NCBI RefSeq assembly: GCF_020073745.1
Contig: NZ_JAIRAU010000043.1
Coordinates: forward strand, 248,001-312,000
DNA: 64,000 nucleotides
Direction of reading: 5' to 3'
From: Nannocystis pusilla
GTDB taxonomy: Bacteria > Myxococcota_A > Polyangia > Nannocystales > Nannocystaceae
Below the pieces are notes generated by a model, which was not told the origin of the DNA, searched no databases, and worked only from the letters and a program-made list of their open reading frames with translations. The position numbers were made by a program, and so were the translations under genes. Of the stretch, positions 60,638-64,000 are shown piece by piece; the stretch's first letter is position 1; the number at the start of each line of letters is the position of its first letter.

Positions 60638-62013
60638 GCAGCCTGGGCGCGATCGTCCGCGGCAACCTGCGCAACAACGCGGTCCACTTCGCGCTGGCGT
60701 CGGTCGGCGTGATCGTCGGCATCGCCGCGTTCGCGTTCTTCCTGGCCCTCGGCGCCGGGGTGCGCGAGGTCGTGCTCGGCAAGATCTTCCCGCTCGACCA
60801 GCTCGAGGTGATCGCCAAGTCGATGACCCTCGACGTCGGCCCCGTGAGCCTCGGGCTGGCCAGCGACGTGCTCGACGAGAAGGCGGCCGAGCAGCTGCGC
60901 GGGGTCGCCGGGGTGCGCGGGGTCTACCCGAAGATGAAGCTGACGGCCCCGGCGATCGGGCTCGGCGGCAAGCAGATCATCGGCAACGACATCCGCACCG
61001 AGCTCATCATCGACGGCGTCGACCCGGCGCTGGTGCAGGGCGAGTTCTCGGGCTCCGACCAGTTCCGCGTGGTGCCCGACCCGCTGGCGACGACGCCGAC
61101 GGCCTGCGCCGCCGACTCGGCTTGCCCGAAGGACATGTACTGCGGCAAGCCCTACAGGGGCGGCCCGGGCAAGGTGTGCCGCGACTACGTGCCGGTGATC
61201 GCGTCGCCGCACATGCTCGAGATCTACAACGGCTCGCTGCGGCGGGCCTACAACCTGCCGCGGCTCAACCCGGACTTCCTGATCGGCGTGACGCTCGACA
61301 TGCAGGTCGGGGCGTCGATGGTGCAGGCGGCCGAGAAGGACGAGCTGCTGTACGAGAAGCTCAAGCTGGTCGGCTTCTCCGACAAGGCGGTGCCGCTGGG
61401 GGTGACGCTGCCGCTGTCGCAGGTGGCGCGCTACAACGTGCACTTCGGGGCGCCCGAGGCGGCGACCCGCTACCACTCGATCATCGTCAAGATCGAGAGC
61501 AAGGACCAGGTCGCGGCGGTGGCCAAGGCGATCGAGGAGCTCGGCTTCGAGGTCACCGACGGCGGCGCCGAGCAGGCCGGCTTCCTCATCAGCGTATTCG
61601 TGCTGGTGTTCAGCCTGCTGTCGACCATCATCGTCGGCATCGCCGCGGTCAACATCATGCACGTGTTCTTCATGCTGGTGTACGAGCGCCAGCGGGAGAT
61701 CGGGATCATGCGCGCGGTCGGGGCCCGCCGCTCCGACATCCAGCGCATCATCCTCGGCGAGGCGGCCTGCGTCGGCCTCATCGCCGGCGCGATCGGGGTC
61801 GGCCTCGCGTACGCGACCAGCCGCGTGTTCGACTACGTCTCGGCGCAGCACCTGCCCGACTTCCCCTACAAGCCCGAGACCTACTTCGCGTTCAGCGTCG
61901 ACCTCGTGGCCCTGGCGCTCGGGTTCGCGGCCGGCTTCTGTGTCCTCGGCGCCTGGCTGCCCGCGCGTCGCGCCGCGCGCATGGACCCGGCGGCGGTCCT
62001 CACCGGCCGATGA
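60634..62013 (+). CDS. MacB/FtsX-type ABC transporter permease
   Basis: 459 residues from the GTG at 60634. A first membrane helix (VHFALASVGVIVGIAAFAFF) is followed by a large periplasmic domain of ~290 residues and three C-terminal helices (VFVLVFSLLSTIIVGIAAVN, EAACVGLIAGAIGVGLA, VALALGFAAGFCVLGAW). It ends in the usual ARRAARMDPAAVLTGR. The periplasmic part contains CAADSACPKDMYCG, an unusual Cys cluster for this family, encoded partly by a dispersed palindrome (61119-61138). It partners the ATPase upstream; the lipoprotein downstream may be the third component. Confidence 0.95.
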   Translation: MSSLGAIVRGNLRNNAVHFALASVGVIVGIAAFAFFLALGAGVREVVLGKIFPLDQLEVIAKSMTLDVGPVSLGLASDVLDEKAAEQLRGVAGVRGVYPKMKLTAPAIGLGGKQIIGNDIRTELIIDGVDPALVQGEFSGSDQFRVVPDPLATTPTACAADSACPKDMYCGKPYRGGPGKVCRDYVPVIASPHMLEIYNGSLRRAYNLPRLNPDFLIGVTLDMQVGASMVQAAEKDELLYEKLKLVGFSDKAVPLGVTLPLSQVARYNVHFGAPEAATRYHSIIVKIESKDQVAAVAKAIEELGFEVTDGGAEQAGFLISVFVLVFSLLSTIIVGIAAVNIMHVFFMLVYERQREIGIMRAVGARRSDIQRIILGEAACVGLIAGAIGVGLAYATSRVFDYVSAQHLPDFPYKPETYFAFSVDLVALALGFAAGFCVLGAWLPARRAARMDPAAVLTGR

Positions 62014-62142
62014 GTGGCGCGGCGCGGCGTGGCGTCCCGCCACAGGCCCGCCGCGCGACTCCGAGCGCGCCGCGCAAGACCTGGAGATCGCGGGCGAATC
62101 GCGGGCGGCGCCGGTGGAACGTCCCCCGCTAAGGGGTCGGGC

Positions 62143-63153
62143 ATGACGCGCTTCGCCCCGCTGTTCGCCCTCTCCGCGGCTCTCACCACCGGCTGTTTCT
62201 TCACCGAAGAGGAGACGGCCTTCATCGAGGCCGACGACGTGCGCCTCGAACTGCCTGAGTCGATCGCGGCGCGCGAGGGCGGGCAGGTCCGCGGCACGCT
62301 GCACATCGGGGTGCAGTACACGGCCGACCAGGTCAACCGCTGGGTGACGGTGATCGTCGAGCACTGCGCGCGCGTGATCGCCTACCTCGACGACGTGCAG
62401 CCGACCTCGCGCGACGGCGACACCCGCGTCTACGGGCCCTACGACGACAACGACGGCCGCGACCTGGCCTGGCTGGTGCGCGTCGAGACGCTCGAGGACG
62501 GCTCGAACTACGAGGTCTACGTCGGCAACCGCGGGGCGAAGGGCCAGGACGCGATGGACCTGCTGATGCGCGGCGACCTCCACAAGGAGGAGAGCGAGCG
62601 CAGCGGCGGCTTCACGATGGACTTCGACGTGGTCGAGAAGTACCGCGAGATGAAGGGCCCCGACGCCGACATGAGCGTGATCGGCGGGGTCGTCGACGTC
62701 ACCTTCAAGCGCGACGTCGAGACCGAGGAGAAGGTCATCGACCTCGACTTCAAGGCGGTCAGCTTCGAGTACCTCGGCTACCTCGACGACGACGTGCTCT
62801 TCAGCGACGACAAGTACACCTACACGCGCGACGCGAAGGGCGGCGGGACCTTCGACCTGACGCTGTACGGCGAGTGGGACGACTACGGCTGGAGCGGGCC
62901 GGAGCAGGAGAAGGCGAGTGTGCAGGCGGCGTGGGACGGCGACGGCAACGGCCGGGCGCGCGGCAGCATCCTCGAGGTCGAGGGCGTCGGCGACATGAAG
63001 CACGGCGACCTGTTCCTCGACGAGTGCCAGGGGACCGACGGCTTCCTCACGTGGCGAGCGCTCAACGAGCCCTATGCGCTCGAAGCGCCCGGCTACAACT
63101 TCGGCGACCCCGAGACCTGCGTCATCCCGGCGAGCGCGCTCGACGGGCTCTGA
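62143..63153 (+). CDS. Hypothetical lipoprotein
   Basis: 336 residues. The signal MTRFAPLFALSAALTTGCFF ends in a lipobox (TTGC). The mature part is acidic with beta strands (VRGTLHIGVQYTADQVNRWV, KVIDLDFKAVSFEYLGYLDD, GTFDLTLYGEWDDYGWSGP). A late segment reads ARGSILEVEG-VGDMKHGDLF with two cysteines (DECQG, ETCV). I recognise no family. It lies 129 bp after the MacB-type permease on the same strand and may belong to that operon as a periplasmic or outer membrane partner. Confidence 0.88.
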   Translation: MTRFAPLFALSAALTTGCFFTEEETAFIEADDVRLELPESIAAREGGQVRGTLHIGVQYTADQVNRWVTVIVEHCARVIAYLDDVQPTSRDGDTRVYGPYDDNDGRDLAWLVRVETLEDGSNYEVYVGNRGAKGQDAMDLLMRGDLHKEESERSGGFTMDFDVVEKYREMKGPDADMSVIGGVVDVTFKRDVETEEKVIDLDFKAVSFEYLGYLDDDVLFSDDKYTYTRDAKGGGTFDLTLYGEWDDYGWSGPEQEKASVQAAWDGDGNGRARGSILEVEGVGDMKHGDLFLDECQGTDGFLTWRALNEPYALEAPGYNFGDPETCVIPASALDGL

Positions 63154-63260
63154 GCGAGGGCGCTCCCCGGCGGGCCGGAGTCGGCGAAGACGGCGAAATC
63201 TCGCCGATCTCGCGGCCCGGCCTGGTCCTTTTAAAAGGCGCAGTATACTGCCCCACAGTC

Positions 63261-64000
63261 ATGAGTGCGGCGCGTCTGAAGAGTCTCGGCAAGCTGACTG
63301 TCCTCATCGGCCTGCCCGTCGCCTTCGTCGTCGGTCTGTTCGGGGCCGGCGTCTACGTCGGCCACGGTCACCGGGCGGCGATCCTCGGCTTCGAGCGGGA
63401 CTGGCTCGGCCTCGACGTCGCGGTCCCCGGCGAGCCGAGCAAGCCCACGTCCGAGACGACCAGGCCCGAGCCGAAGCCGGAGGCCAAGCCGGAGCCGGAG
63501 GTCAAGCCGCCGGTGACGACCCCGGAGCCGCCGCCGGAGGCCAAACCGGAGCCGCAGCCGGTCGTGGAGACACCGCCGCCGAAGCCCGAGACGCCGACCC
63601 CGGAGCCGCCCCGCGGCCCCGACGCGCTCCCGCTCGCGGTCGTCGACCCGGCACCGCTGCCCCCCGAGCTGCAGGCCAAGCTGTCCGAGCCGCTCAAGAT
63701 CCGCGTGAAGGTGGTGGTCGACGAGGAGGTGGCAGGTCGCCGCAGCGACTGGATCGACTACGTCGAGCGCCACGTCCGCTGGGCCTCCCAGGTGCTGCAG
63801 AGCCAGCTCGGCGTCGAGCTCGAGCTGCGCGGGATCGTCGCGTGGCCGACCACCTGGTCTTCGGGGCAGGTCGCATTCGCCGACCTCGCCGGGGTCGGCA
63901 ACGACGGCGCCGACCTGCTGATCGGCCTCGGCGGCCGCAACGTCCGCACGCCGCTGCAGGCCGCGGCGACCACCCCCAAACACCACGCGTCGACCGCGAT
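63261..64000 (+). CDS. Pro-rich membrane-anchored protein, cut by window edge
   Basis: Opens at the ATG 63261, and 246 residues are present before the right edge. A single N-terminal membrane helix (LTVLIGLPVAFVVGLFGAGV) is followed by a Pro/Glu/Lys-rich spacer of ~90 residues (PEPKPEAKPEPEVKPP) that could span the periplasm. A globular domain begins at about residue 145 (KIRVKVVVDEEVAGRRSDWI, VRWASQVLQSQLGVELELRG, GADLLIGLGG). The style recalls the first part of membrane-anchored zinc metalloproteases, but the active-site region is outside the window. Confidence 0.85.
   Translation, partial: MSAARLKSLGKLTVLIGLPVAFVVGLFGAGVYVGHGHRAAILGFERDWLGLDVAVPGEPSKPTSETTRPEPKPEAKPEPEVKPPVTTPEPPPEAKPEPQPVVETPPPKPETPTPEPPRGPDALPLAVVDPAPLPPELQAKLSEPLKIRVKVVVDEEVAGRRSDWIDYVERHVRWASQVLQSQLGVELELRGIVAWPTTWSSGQVAFADLAGVGNDGADLLIGLGGRNVRTPLQAAATTPKHHASTA

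Overview
The window is very GC-rich DNA from a predatory-type myxobacterium, most likely a Nannocystis-like member of the Polyangia. The evidence for this is inferred from gene content. There are many lipoproteins with Ser/Thr/Gly-rich linkers after the lipobox, Cys-rich repeat surface proteins, IgGFc-binding-type proteins, VCBS/FG-GAP proteins and secreted metalloproteases. There is also a long Pro/Ala-rich kinase-like protein with the C-terminal tail typical of this group, and hybrid and LytS/LytTR two-component proteins. No rRNA, phage, insertion sequence or CRISPR array is visible.

Layout. 1-6.9 kb: a VWA lipoprotein cut by the window edge, an ABC-2 exporter pair, a truncated metallo-beta-lactamase relic and a large carboxypeptidase-regulatory/PDZ protein. 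7-16 kb: aldo/keto reductase, PAS-STAS protein, cstA with a decayed duplicate of its 3' end, an M43 metalloprotease, and an NADP-reductase/SDR/LysR redox cluster with a palindromic operator candidate. 16-25.6 kb: glgC-glgA, corA, a THUMP-type RNA methyltransferase, a CAP lipoprotein, a broken ATPase + DUF4435 pair resembling a dead PARIS anti-phage module, pyruvate kinase and tRNA-Leu. 25.7-32.5 kb: 3-hydroxyacyl-CoA dehydrogenase, a ferritin-like membrane protein overlapping ridA, a VCBS lipoprotein, LysR and pirin. 32.5-37.3 kb: a tightly overlapping operon (microprotein, phosphoglycosyl transferase, LytS-type kinase, LytTR regulator), chaC and an amidase. 37-46.8 kb: surface lipoproteins, an OmpA/thrombospondin-3 porin-like protein and a cupin. 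46.8-51.7 kb: a hybrid histidine kinase, an M61 peptidase and two tandem tRNA-Cys genes. 51.7-64 kb: a predicted pseudokinase, a DAACS symporter, a second IgGFc-binding lipoprotein, a VOC protein, a MacB-type ABC pair with a lipoprotein, and a Pro-rich membrane protein cut by the right edge.

The most unusual signal is not a gene. About 40-50 copies of a short imperfect palindrome, ACMTGTCC-N4-GGACAKGT, are scattered through the whole window, both between and inside genes. Where copies are tandem they are spaced by exactly 14 bp, so the array is really a chain of 10-bp palindromes of the type GGACATGTCC separated by 4-bp spacers. Copies sit at gene ends, between convergent genes and over a start codon, and inside genes they often encode C-P-x-G-Q-like peptides. 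Copies also lie at the edges of the truncated and duplicated gene relics. I know of no described system that explains this family.
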